Assembly (NCBI GenBank): GCA_963768765.1
Contig: CAVYJK010000021.1
Span: forward strand, 186,001 to 250,000
DNA: 64,000 nt
Source of the DNA: DASWLF01 sp963768765
GTDB taxonomy: Bacteria > Desulfobacterota > Desulfobaccia > Desulfobaccales > 0-14-0-80-60-11
Reading direction: 5' to 3'
Below the pieces are notes generated by a model. It was not told where the DNA came from. It was given only the letters and a program-made list of their open reading frames with translations, and did not search any database. This document shows positions 53,006-60,985 of the stretch, one piece after another (the stretch's first letter is position 1; every line of letters starts with the position of its first letter). A program made the translations under genes and the position numbers.

Positions 53006-55567
53006 CTATGCCGGGGCGTCCTCCCGCTCAGGGGAGTTTTGCTGCAAGAAGGCCTCCACAAATTCCGGGACGTCCTCATCGCTCCTAAGCTGGATGTCCA
53101 GCTGGCGGGTAAACCCGATCAAGCGGCCCAGGACCCGGAGGCGGTGTACCATATCTTCCTGGGGCAGATGGAGCACCTTGGCCACCACCAGGTCCCCTTT
53201 GGTGTCCACTTTGAAGTGGTATTGCGACAGAATCTTGGCCAGCAGCTGGGCCCGCCTGGACCTGCGGGTCAGGTCCGTGACCCCCCCCACAAACCGGAAG
53301 TAGATGTGGTTGCGCTGCGGGTCGGGATCGATGCGGGCGTCCACCAGGTTGAAGTGGTAGCCCAGGCGCAGGTGCAGATTTAGGTAGATGTCGCTGATTA
53401 CCGCCAGGTTGAACCCTGAAATCGTAGTGGCGCCCGGCGTTTCGGCCCAAGTCTTGGTGAGGCTGGACATCATACCTTTGAAGTCCACCGCAATGGGCTC
53501 GGTGCTCCAGACCCCGGGGCCGGACAATCCTTCCCACAGCGCTTTCATGGGCAGCGACCGGATCTGCTCCGGGTAGAGCCTGTTCCCCTTGGCCTCAGGA
53601 TCGATGCCGCCGCCCAGGTCCAGGATCTTCAGACCCAAAGGCACGTCCGAGACCAGGGTGAAGATCTGCACCCCCTTGAAGCGCTTCACGAAGCGGGGCA
53701 GGTCCATGAGCTGTTCCACGGCCTTCTCATGGACGAACCGGATCACATCGTGGACTGACCGGCAGCCTTCGGGAGTAAAATCCGGGGCGTTGGGGTCAAT
53801 GAGATGCAAGGGGGCGATGCGGGTCAGCAGGCGTCTCAGCAGCCGGAACTCGGGGGCGTCCTCGAAGGCCATGGATTGCACCAGTTCATACTGCAGCAGT
53901 TCCTTCACCCGGCCCTCGTAGACGACGCGCTGCTTGGTGTCCACCGTGACCTTCACGCCTGCTTTCAGGGTCTCCGTGGCCCCCTCCACCCCCACCAGGG
54001 TGGGCACCCGGAATTCCCGGGCGATGGTGGCCAGGTGCCCGGCGGCGGAGCCCCGCTCGGCGATGATGGCCGCGGCCTTGGGCACAATGCGGGCCAGCCA
54101 GGGAGCCGTATATTTGGTCACCAGCACCGCGCCCTCCGGGAAGCCGTTCATCTCCGCATCCGAGGCCACATGGGCCACCGTGCCCGCCCCCACCCCGGCG
54201 TGGGCCACCACCCCGGCGTCCCGGATGAGCACCTGGTACTGGGCGCAGGTCTCGCAAATGTCCTCTTTCGGCGGCGTGGTGCTCTTGGGGAGTTGCAATC
54301 CCCGGGACTGCAAAATAAGGCAAGCGCCGTTTTGATCCAGGGCCCATTCGATTTCCTGGGGCCGCTTGAAATAACGCTCCAGGGTCAGGGCCCAGCGCGC
54401 CAGCTGGTAGATGGCCTCTTCCGAAAGCGCGGCCGCCTCCCGTTCAGCAGGCGGCACCTCCGCCTCTTCCTCGCCCCCGCCGGACTGGGCCCGCACCAGG
54501 GTTTCCTTCGACGCAATCTCCTGACACCGGAGGCGGTGGGGGTAATCCCGTTCCACCACATAGCGGTCCACGGGGGCCCGGCCTTCCACCACGGTACGCC
54601 CCAGCCCCCAGGAGGCGTAGAGCACCAGGCAGTCGGGTTCCCTGCCGGTGACGTCCAGGGTGTGCACCAGCCCGCTGGCTTTGCTGGGGACCATTTCCTG
54701 GGCCAGCACTGCCATGGCCGCCTCTTCCCCCAGCATTCCCATCTGCTGCCGGTAGATCAGGGCCTCGGGGGAATAGAGGCTGGCCAACACCATCTTATAT
54801 GCCTGCAGGACCCCCCGGGGCGGCACGTTGAGCAGGCTTTCGTGCAGGCCGGCAAAGGTCAGCTCCCCGTCCTCCCCATAGGCGCTGCTGCGGATGGCGA
54901 GGTAAGCCCCGCTCTTTTCCGCCTGGCGCCTGATCTCCGAGGCCGCCTCCTGGGGCACCACTCCCGCCAGGATGCTGTACTGGATTTGCCGGGACGTCTG
55001 GCGTTCCTCTTTTTCCCCGGCCACCCAGGACTCCAGCCAGCCGTGGATCCTTTCCTCCAGATGGTTGTGCTCCAGAAAGAGGCGGTAAGCCCGGGTGGTG
55101 ATGACAAAGCCGGAAGGTACCGGCAGTTGCAGATTCTGAATAATCACCGCCAGGTTGTTGGCTTTGCCGCCGGTGAGTTCGGGGTGATCCAGAGGGGCCT
55201 CCTTCAAGGAGACTACCAGGGGCATCTCCCGGGAAAGGCTGAGGCGCCCCCTCAGTTCCGTCTCCATGGGAATGAAGATGCGGTCCAGGCTAGAGTAAAT
55301 CTCCAGGTAGCGGTTGGAGGCGATGAGATTCAAGCCCTGAGCCATATGCAGCAGCAGGGTTTGAATCTGTTCAGTGGTATCCACCAGGTACTTGCGGTCG
55401 AAGATATATTCGCCGCCGGACTTCTCTCCCAGGTCGGCGATGAGTTCCATAACCCGCTGGTGGTCCTGCAGCAGCCCTTGGAAATGCTCGAAGATCTCCG
55501 GAAAAGCCACCAGGTCCGGCTTGGGCTTGACGATCCTGCTCCAGAGGTTATGGAGATACTGCAACAT
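53006..55567 (-). CDS. PEP-synthase-like protein with ATP-grasp and phosphohistidine domains but no PEP-binding barrel
   Basis: This 853-residue protein has a helical N-terminus (1-115), a PPDK/PpsA-type ATP-grasp domain (about 125-430; ELTGGKANNLAVIIQ, LPVPSGFVITTRAYRLF, AIRSSAYGEDG) and a swivelling phosphohistidine domain with His511 in ERGSAAGHLATIAREFRVPT. The C-terminal TIM-barrel that binds pyruvate/PEP in true PEP synthases is absent; residues 560-853 form an unrelated domain (FVKRFKGVQIFTLVSDVPLG; LDLGGGIDPEAKGNR). Similar proteins are called PEP/pyruvate-binding proteins. It could transfer phosphate from ATP to an unknown acceptor. The receiver gene follows 9 bases later. Confidence 0.78.
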   Translation of the reverse strand: MLQYLHNLWSRIVKPKPDLVAFPEIFEHFQGLLQDHQRVMELIADLGEKSGGEYIFDRKYLVDTTEQIQTLLLHMAQGLNLIASNRYLEIYSSLDRIFIPMETELRGRLSLSREMPLVVSLKEAPLDHPELTGGKANNLAVIIQNLQLPVPSGFVITTRAYRLFLEHNHLEERIHGWLESWVAGEKEERQTSRQIQYSILAGVVPQEAASEIRRQAEKSGAYLAIRSSAYGEDGELTFAGLHESLLNVPPRGVLQAYKMVLASLYSPEALIYRQQMGMLGEEAAMAVLAQEMVPSKASGLVHTLDVTGREPDCLVLYASWGLGRTVVEGRAPVDRYVVERDYPHRLRCQEIASKETLVRAQSGGGEEEAEVPPAEREAAALSEEAIYQLARWALTLERYFKRPQEIEWALDQNGACLILQSRGLQLPKSTTPPKEDICETCAQYQVLIRDAGVVAHAGVGAGTVAHVASDAEMNGFPEGAVLVTKYTAPWLARIVPKAAAIIAERGSAAGHLATIAREFRVPTLVGVEGATETLKAGVKVTVDTKQRVVYEGRVKELLQYELVQSMAFEDAPEFRLLRRLLTRIAPLHLIDPNAPDFTPEGCRSVHDVIRFVHEKAVEQLMDLPRFVKRFKGVQIFTLVSDVPLGLKILDLGGGIDPEAKGNRLYPEQIRSLPMKALWEGLSGPGVWSTEPIAVDFKGMMSSLTKTWAETPGATTISGFNLAVISDIYLNLHLRLGYHFNLVDARIDPDPQRNHIYFRFVGGVTDLTRRSRRAQLLAKILSQYHFKVDTKGDLVVAKVLHLPQEDMVHRLRVLGRLIGFTRQLDIQLRSDEDVPEFVEAFLQQNSPEREDAPA

Positions 55568-55687
55568 TTCCTTTCTTCCTCAGTACGACAAGGAATGGGC
55601 GAAGAGGCGAAAAGGCGAAAAAAGCTGGATTTCTCATACCTTCCATCTTCACTTTACTTTCCTTTTTCCCTTTTCCCCCTTACCCAG

Positions 55688-56452
55688 TTAATGTCCGCCT
55701 CCCCCTTTGAAGAGGTAGCCCATGGCAAACCCCACGACTATGGCGATGACTACCGCCAGGATACCATAAGTGGCCCCGTGCTGATACGCCAAAGAGGACA
55801 GCATGGCGGGAAACCCCACCATGGCTACCTTGAGATCGGTGAATTGCTTCCCGATTACCTGGCCATCCTGGATCACTGTGAGGCAAACCTGATAGGTGCC
55901 TGGTTTCACCATGGTGGGCAGGGGAAAGGTTCCCGTCACGGCCTTAAGATCGCCCGCCGCGCCGGAGACCTTAACGGCCCCGGGAAAGGCGGCATAGATT
56001 TCTTCGCTCTCCTTAAGCTTGAAGAACTGCTCCAGGAACAGTTCCTGCTCCCCCGGCTCCACCCGGCCGCCCAAACTGACGCCCTTCTTCAAGGCCGGGT
56101 ACCCCCAGGTGGCGCCTTCAGCCGGCGGGGCCTGCAGCAGCCGGGGATCGGTGCTCATGGCCAGGTAAAGGGAAGGAGCTCCTTGTACGTCCACTTCGCC
56201 CACGTTCATCCACAGCCCGCCCCGGCGGCCTCTCCGCATGAGGTGCTCCACCGCGGTCTGGCCCACCACCTCCATCACCGCCTGGGCCCCTGGAGGAATC
56301 TTCCCCCTCACCGTGACCTGCCCACCGTGGAAAAAGGCCCCGATCTCCACCACCTCGGGAGAAATCCGCAAGTCCAAGGAAGCGGCAGCCAGGGCGGGAG
56401 AGGCCAGCAGCAACCAACATCCTAGAACCAGCGCCAACTGTTTAATCTTCAT
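55688..56452 (-). CDS. TIGR02186-like membrane-anchored exported protein
   Basis: This 254-residue protein has a signal peptide (1-22, LALVLGCWLLLASPALAA), a periplasmic beta-rich domain with the family features VVEIGAFFHGGQVTVRGKIP and EHLMRRGRRGGLWMNVGEVD, and a C-terminal membrane helix (about 228-248) with a short GGGGH tail. The family usually sits next to TauE/SafE exporters, as here: the exporter gene ends one base upstream. It may be an accessory subunit of that exporter, which is an inference from context. Confidence 0.82.
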   Translation of the reverse strand: MKIKQLALVLGCWLLLASPALAAASLDLRISPEVVEIGAFFHGGQVTVRGKIPPGAQAVMEVVGQTAVEHLMRRGRRGGLWMNVGEVDVQGAPSLYLAMSTDPRLLQAPPAEGATWGYPALKKGVSLGGRVEPGEQELFLEQFFKLKESEEIYAAFPGAVKVSGAAGDLKAVTGTFPLPTMVKPGTYQVCLTVIQDGQVIGKQFTDLKVAMVGFPAMLSSLAYQHGATYGILAVVIAIVVGFAMGYLFKGGGGH

Positions 56453-56453
56453 C

Positions 56454-57389
56454 TCAGTGCCCCCCTTTGTGCGCCAGGAGGAGATGGGGCGGCAAAATGA
56501 GGCTCACCAGCATCTGCACCATCACCAACAGGACGATGGAGGCCAGGAGAATCTTGAGCTGGTCGGCTTTCAGCCGCTTGCTCAGCCGCACCCCGAATTG
56601 GGCCCCGATGGTGGAGCCCAGCAGCAGGATGATGGCCAGCACCAGGTCCACGGTAAAATTGGAGATGGCCTGCATGATGGTGACGTTGATGCAGGTGAAG
56701 AGGATCTGGAAGAGGCTGGTGCCCACCACCACGTGCATGGGCATCCTCAGCATGTACACCATTACCGGCACCATGATGAAGCCGCCTCCCACCCCCATGA
56801 TGGCCGCCAGAATGCCCACGAAGACCCCCAGGATCAGGGGCATCAGGAGCGAGAGGGTCACGCCGGACTTTTCAAATTTCATCTGGTAGGGCAGGGCTTG
56901 CACCAGCCGGGCGTACCGGGAGACTTTGGCGGGCTCTGCCGCCCCCCGTTTGCTTTCCACCGGTTTCTTCCGCATGCTCTGGAGACTTTCGATGAACATG
57001 TAGATGCCGATAACCCCCAGCATCACCACGTAGGTGATCTTGATGACAAAATCGGCATTCCCCAGAGCTCTCAAGACCTTGATCAGCTGGACCCCCAGGG
57101 TGCCGCCGATGACCCCGCCCACCAGCAGGAAGAGCCCCATCTTGAAGTCCACGTTGCCCAACCGCCAGTGGGCATAGGTGCCGGAGGTGGAGGCGGCCAC
57201 AATCTGGTTGGAGTCCGACGCCGCCGCCACCGTGGAGGGGATGCCCACCATGATCAACAGGGGCGTCATCAGAAAGCCGCCACCCACCCCGAAGAGACCG
57301 GAGAGAAAGCCCACCGCCCCTCCCAATCCGAAGAGCAGCAGGATGTTGATGCTATTGCCCGCCAGTGGTAGATAAAGGCTCCAAAACAT
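56454..57389 (-). CDS. TauE/SafE family sulfite or anion exporter
   Basis: This 311-residue protein has about eight membrane helices in two repeats, each with the family glycine-rich motif (LSGLFGVGGGFLMTPLLIMV near residue 27 and GILAAIMGVGGGFIMVPVMV near 200). ATG 57389 is chosen with GGGAG just upstream; the frame from 57422 adds eleven unlikely residues. TauE/SafE proteins export small organic or sulfur anions such as sulfite and sulfoacetate. The TIGR02186-like gene is directly downstream and a universal stress gene directly upstream. Confidence 0.88.
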   Translation of the reverse strand: MFWSLYLPLAGNSINILLLFGLGGAVGFLSGLFGVGGGFLMTPLLIMVGIPSTVAAASDSNQIVAASTSGTYAHWRLGNVDFKMGLFLLVGGVIGGTLGVQLIKVLRALGNADFVIKITYVVMLGVIGIYMFIESLQSMRKKPVESKRGAAEPAKVSRYARLVQALPYQMKFEKSGVTLSLLMPLILGVFVGILAAIMGVGGGFIMVPVMVYMLRMPMHVVVGTSLFQILFTCINVTIMQAISNFTVDLVLAIILLLGSTIGAQFGVRLSKRLKADQLKILLASIVLLVMVQMLVSLILPPHLLLAHKGGH

Positions 57390-57391
57390 GC

Positions 57392-57868
57392 TCAATTCTC
57401 CCTTCCGTGATTTTGCCGGCAAAGATCCGTGAGGCGCATGACTTTCCCCTGACCCCGCACCAGAAGAACCTCCCCTTCGAACTGCTGATAAAGGATTTTT
57501 AAGGGGGGCGAACAGGTAAGAACGCCCTCCGAGGCCCAGTCCAGCCCCATGACGATGAACTGCATGGCGCTCTGGGAGTGCGAGAAGCGGAGGACTTCCT
57601 CAAAAAAAGGGCCGGAAGACACAAAGATTTCCACCGGGACCCCTTCCTGCTGGCAGCGCTCCCGGACCCTGCCCAACCACAAGCGCTGGTCCTCTTTCAG
57701 GCCTTCCAGGGAAATTTCGCCCTTCTCCCCACCGCTTCCCTGGCTCGCCGGGAAGATGGCCATCACCACCAGGAACAGCTCCAGGCGCGCCGCCAGCTGC
57801 ACGGCGTAAGAGGCGGCCCAGTTGGCCGGCGTCTCCATGTCAATGGCTAAGAGGACTCGTTTCTTCAT
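57392..57868 (-). CDS. Universal stress protein, first gene of the stress/energy cluster
   Basis: This 158-residue single-domain UspA-like protein opens KKRVLLAIDMETPANWAASY and has MQFIVMGLDWASEGVLTCSP where ATP-binding members have GSxxxS; it departs from that motif, so nucleotide binding is doubtful. It stops two bases before the exporter start, so translation is probably coupled. The gene has no obvious Shine-Dalgarno before ATG 57868. Upstream are a weak sigma54-like element and two dyads. Confidence 0.8.
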   Translation of the reverse strand: MKKRVLLAIDMETPANWAASYAVQLAARLELFLVVMAIFPASQGSGGEKGEISLEGLKEDQRLWLGRVRERCQQEGVPVEIFVSSGPFFEEVLRFSHSQSAMQFIVMGLDWASEGVLTCSPPLKILYQQFEGEVLLVRGQGKVMRLTDLCRQNHGREN

Positions 57869-57885
57869 AATCTACCGATGGGAGA

Positions 57886-57902
57886 TGCACCATCCGTTCC
57901 AA
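57886..57902 (-). promoter_or_regulatory. Weak sigma54-like promoter before the universal stress gene
   Basis: On the minus strand TTGGAAC-GGATG-GTGCA has correct GG-to-GC spacing but two mismatches to the consensus. Its predicted start would leave a leader of only about 7 bases before ATG 57868, a point against it. Confidence 0.3.
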
Positions 57903-57956
57903 CAGATTTTATGTAGTCATATCAATGAGATGCATTTATACAGGCAAGCGTTCTTG

Positions 57957-58033
57957 TTTCACTATGAAACGCAAATGCCTGAAGATAGCTCAAAGGCAGG
58001 TAAATACTGGCTAAGATTATTTCATTATGAAAT
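57957..58033. promoter_or_regulatory. Two TTTCA-N3-TGAAA dyads upstream of the stress cluster
   Basis: TTTCACTATGAAA (57957-57969) and ATTTCATTATGAAAT (58019-58033) share arms TTTCA/TGAAA. Their centres are 63 bases apart, six helical turns, as expected for a dimeric regulator binding the same face. They lie about 90-165 bases upstream of the universal stress gene. The rest of 57869-58667 is AT-rich with no gene. Confidence 0.45.
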
Positions 58034-58667
58034 ATGGCTGGCTTAGGAGCGGAATTGGCTCAGGAAGCTTTGCTCAAAATTACCTCTATCTGACCAAATC
58101 AGGTTTTTATACATCATTTAACTGGGCATCTTTGGAAATTGAATATATTGGCAAATTATCTTTTAGCCCCTCGTCTTTGGGAGATCCAATCAAGAGACCT
58201 AAGGTCTAACCTGCATTGGATCAAAGTCCACTCGGCCCCTTTAGATTCTTTCTATAATTTAATTCACCCATATTATTCACCGCATCTGTTTTTGCCCTGT
58301 GTTACCGGCCTGACCCCCACCGGTAAACTTCCAGATAATGGCTTTCCCGAGCCCTAGAAAAAAAACGTCTAGAAAAAATTTCTAATTTTTTTACCTTGCT
58401 ATTCATAGATTTTTAATTTATATAGATTTTATATAGATTGTTTTAATAATTTAAAAAGGAGGGTGACATTTAATCAGGTCTGAGGTTTGAATTTGGGCAG
58501 CTCCTCATTGCTTCCGAACTAGCTGATTCCCCTGGCCTCTCCTTCGGATTGGCTGCTGGGTTTCTAACCCAACCCCAACGAGGTGTCCTAGCGGCTCGCG
58601 AAAACTATGTGCCCGGGGCTAAAAAGGAAACTGAAAATTATTTCAGAGATTTTGTAGGGAGGATACC

Positions 58668-58826
58668 ATGTCTCACAGCGAGTACCTTGAAGGCACGGTA
58701 TGGGTGAAGAGGGAACAGACGGAATGGTCTCCCACAGTTAAAATGATCCTGGCTTTCATCCTTGGGTTGCTGGCGTTATCACCGGCTATCCTGGGCATTC
58801 ACTGGGAAATGCTCTTGCCCAAATGA
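58668..58826 (+). CDS. Small single-helix membrane protein (52 residues)
   Basis: GGGAGGATACC gives an excellent ribosome-binding site for ATG 58668. The protein begins MSHSEYLEGTVWVKREQTEW and has one hydrophobic helix (ILAFILGLLALSPAILGIHW) before the end MLLPK. Its sequence is unlike noise: a charged N-terminus, one membrane span and a clear start and stop. It has no known match to me. A perfect 16-base-pair hairpin follows at 58881-58916. It is divergent from the stress cluster and may be an accessory subunit of a membrane complex. Confidence 0.6.
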   Translation: MSHSEYLEGTVWVKREQTEWSPTVKMILAFILGLLALSPAILGIHWEMLLPK

Positions 58827-58880
58827 TCACCTGCCCCAATGGTTGTACCAAGTTTTAAATGAGTATTGGGGCCATATCAG

Positions 58881-58916
58881 CCCAGAGATCCTGGCTGAGT
58901 AGCCAGGATCTCTGGG
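58881..58916. repeat. Perfect 16-bp inverted repeat with 4-base loop
   Basis: CCCAGAGATCCTGGCT and AGCCAGGATCTCTGGG flank GAGT. It lies about 55 bases after the stop of the small membrane protein gene. No T-run follows on either strand, so it may act as an mRNA-stabilising or factor-dependent hairpin rather than an intrinsic terminator. Confidence 0.8.
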
Positions 58917-59333
58917 GATCACCTCCGGCGTCTTTGACTAATTTGCAGTTAGGGAACCCCCCCGGGAGTTACGTAGGTTGATGGTGGCTCACACTGCCAG
59001 GAACTATCTGCTATTTATCTGCTGTTTGGGGCCGAATCAAAGATTATTGGTAATGATCTTGGAAGGCAACGTCAGGATCTGGACAGGCCGTACTTTTTCA
59101 TCTTGCACCCTGGAATTATGGCGGCCCTGGACCGCCCTATGACCTGCCTTGCAAAATTCTGATGAACCGGTAGCCTAGGCTTCCTGCCTGTGCTGGCCCG
59201 GCGCCTGCCTGCATGCTTTCGCCATTGCGCCAAATGCCTCACCTGTGCTGGCTATCCGCCGCCTCCCCTTGATAGCCTGGATGCCTGTTCGGCGTTAGGA
59301 TGAAATCCCTGCCCTAAAAAGTTGTTATGAATT

Positions 59334-59359
59334 AGTGGCACAGGCGTCTCGCCTGTGCA
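59334..59359. repeat. Interspersed palindrome GTGGCACAGGCGTCTCGCCTGTGC
   Basis: Same core as the copy at 6694-6719 (arms CACAGGCG and CGCCTGTG). Copies far apart indicate a dispersed family, not a local duplication. Confidence 0.7.
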
Positions 59360-59559
59360 GAGGCGGGGTTGTTCCGCAACCGGAGCGCTGCCCTGACGAA
59401 ATATCCCGGGAATAAAGGGACTTGCCCGCAAAACGCCTCCAGTCCCAAGCGGCACCAGAGCGGCACAGTTTGCGGTTTTTATCATCGTCGGTGGAACACG
59501 TTAGGCAAGGAAAGGGGAAAATCCGGAGATGGGTGGCTGCTTCACCCTGCATCCCATAA

Positions 59560-59624
59560 GGGGTTGGGGGAGGGAGTTTGAGGGAGGGGGCAGGGGCCGT
59601 GGGCCCCTGGCCCCCTCCCTCAAC
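59560..59624. repeat. Inverted repeat of the GGGGGAGGG family
   Basis: GAGGGAGGGGGCAGGGGCC pairs with GGCCCCTGCCCCCTCCCTC-type sequence (here GGCCCCCTCCCTC) next to the 3' end of the minus-strand regulator gene, as for its relatives. Confidence 0.55.
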
Positions 59625-59635
59625 CATCAACTTCT

Positions 59636-60973
59636 TTAAGGTTTGGCCAGGCCGTATTTCTTGATCTTGCGCCACAGGGTGGTGCGGGGCATGGACAGAA
59701 TCCGGGCGCTTTCCCCCAGATGGTGGTGGGTAAACCTGAGCACCTTGCGGATGTATTCCTTTTCCTGTTCTTCCAGGGTCTGCCAGCGGTCGTTGGGAGC
59801 CACGGCGTATTCCTGCAAATCCAGGGGCAGGTCCGCCAGGGTCAGGGTATCGCCCTCCGCCAGGGCCACTGCCCGCTCGATGATATTTTGCAGCTCCCGC
59901 ACGTTGCCGGGATAAGCATAAGCCAGCAGGACCTCCCGGGCGGCCTGGTCAATCCCCTTGATCTTCTTGGCGAATCTCTGGCTGAAGTGGTTGATGAAAT
60001 ATTGCATCAACAGGGGGATATCCTCGACGCGCTCCATGAGGCTGGGCAAAGTGATCTGCACCACGTTGAGGCGAAAGTACAGGTCCTCCCGGAACCGGCC
60101 TTCGGCCACCGCCCTTTTCAGGTCCTTGTTGGTGGCCGCAATGAACCTGATATCCAGCTGGATGGGCCGGTTGCCCCCCACCCGGGTGATGGCCTTCTCC
60201 TGGATGACCCGCAGGAGCTTTCCCTGCATGGACAGGGGCATGTCCCCGATTTCATCCATGAACACCGTGCCCCGGTGGGCCGTCTCCAGAATGCCGATCT
60301 TGGTGGCAATGGCCCCGGTGAAGGCCCCCCGCTCGTAGCCGAAAAGTTCGCTGGCAATGAGTTCTTCGGTGAAGCCCCCGCAGTTGAAGGCCACAAAGGG
60401 CCGGTCCCGCCGGTGGCTTTCCCGGTGGATGAGGCGGGCCACCAGTTCCTTGCCGGTGCCGGACTCCCCCTGGATGATGATGTTGCAGTCCAGGGGAGCC
60501 ACCTTACCGATGACGTGAAAGACCTCCTTCATCCTGGGGCTCACCCCGATCATCTCGCCCCAGCCCTCCAGGGGTTCCAGCCGGGCCTTGAGCTGACGGT
60601 TTTCCGCCACCAGCCGCTTGTGGTCCAGGGCCTTACGGGTCAGGTTCCGGATCTCCTCCAGCTTCAGGGGCTTGGAGACATAATGAAAGGCCCCCAGCTT
60701 GACGGCGCCCACCGCCGCGTCGATGGAGGCTTGCCCGGTGATCAGGATGACTTCGGTGTCGGGAACCCGGGCCTTGAGTTGCCGCAAGACTTCCATGCCG
60801 CCCAGCCCCGGCAGGACCACGTCCAGGAAAACCAGGTCATAGGCGGCCCCTTCGATGTCGCGCAGCAGCTCCTCCCCCGAAGCAAAGGTGTCCACCTGGT
60901 GCCCCTCTTTTTCCAGGGCCGCTTTCAGTCTTTTCTGAACAATGACTTCGTCGTCGACTACCGCGATATTCAT
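59636..60973 (-). CDS. Sigma54-dependent NtrC-family response regulator
   Basis: This 445-residue activator has a receiver (VDDEV, Asp51 in FLDVVLPG, Lys in SKPLK), AAA+ domain (Walker A GESGTGKE 169-176, canonical sigma54 loop GAFTGA 216-221, MDEIGDM) and a Fis-type C-terminal helix-turn-helix (GESARILSMPRTTLWRKIKK). The kinase gene ends 12 bases upstream and is its partner. The intergenic dyads at 57957-58033, 1.6 kb away, could be its sites, but this is only a guess. Confidence 0.94.
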   Translation of the reverse strand: MNIAVVDDEVIVQKRLKAALEKEGHQVDTFASGEELLRDIEGAAYDLVFLDVVLPGLGGMEVLRQLKARVPDTEVILITGQASIDAAVGAVKLGAFHYVSKPLKLEEIRNLTRKALDHKRLVAENRQLKARLEPLEGWGEMIGVSPRMKEVFHVIGKVAPLDCNIIIQGESGTGKELVARLIHRESHRRDRPFVAFNCGGFTEELIASELFGYERGAFTGAIATKIGILETAHRGTVFMDEIGDMPLSMQGKLLRVIQEKAITRVGGNRPIQLDIRFIAATNKDLKRAVAEGRFREDLYFRLNVVQITLPSLMERVEDIPLLMQYFINHFSQRFAKKIKGIDQAAREVLLAYAYPGNVRELQNIIERAVALAEGDTLTLADLPLDLQEYAVAPNDRWQTLEEQEKEYIRKVLRFTHHHLGESARILSMPRTTLWRKIKKYGLAKP

Positions 60974-60985
60974 GGAACTTCCAGG

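Larger units (their letters stand above)
58827..59635. other. Intergenic region with a hairpin, a repeat copy and a regulator remnant
   Basis: This gap holds the hairpin at 58881-58916, a minus-strand piece KMKKYGLSRS followed by TGA (59072-59115) that resembles the end of an NtrC-type helix-turn-helix, a GTGGCACAGGCG palindrome at 59334-59359 and a GGGGGAGGG inverted repeat at 59560-59624. No intact gene was found. Confidence 0.5.
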
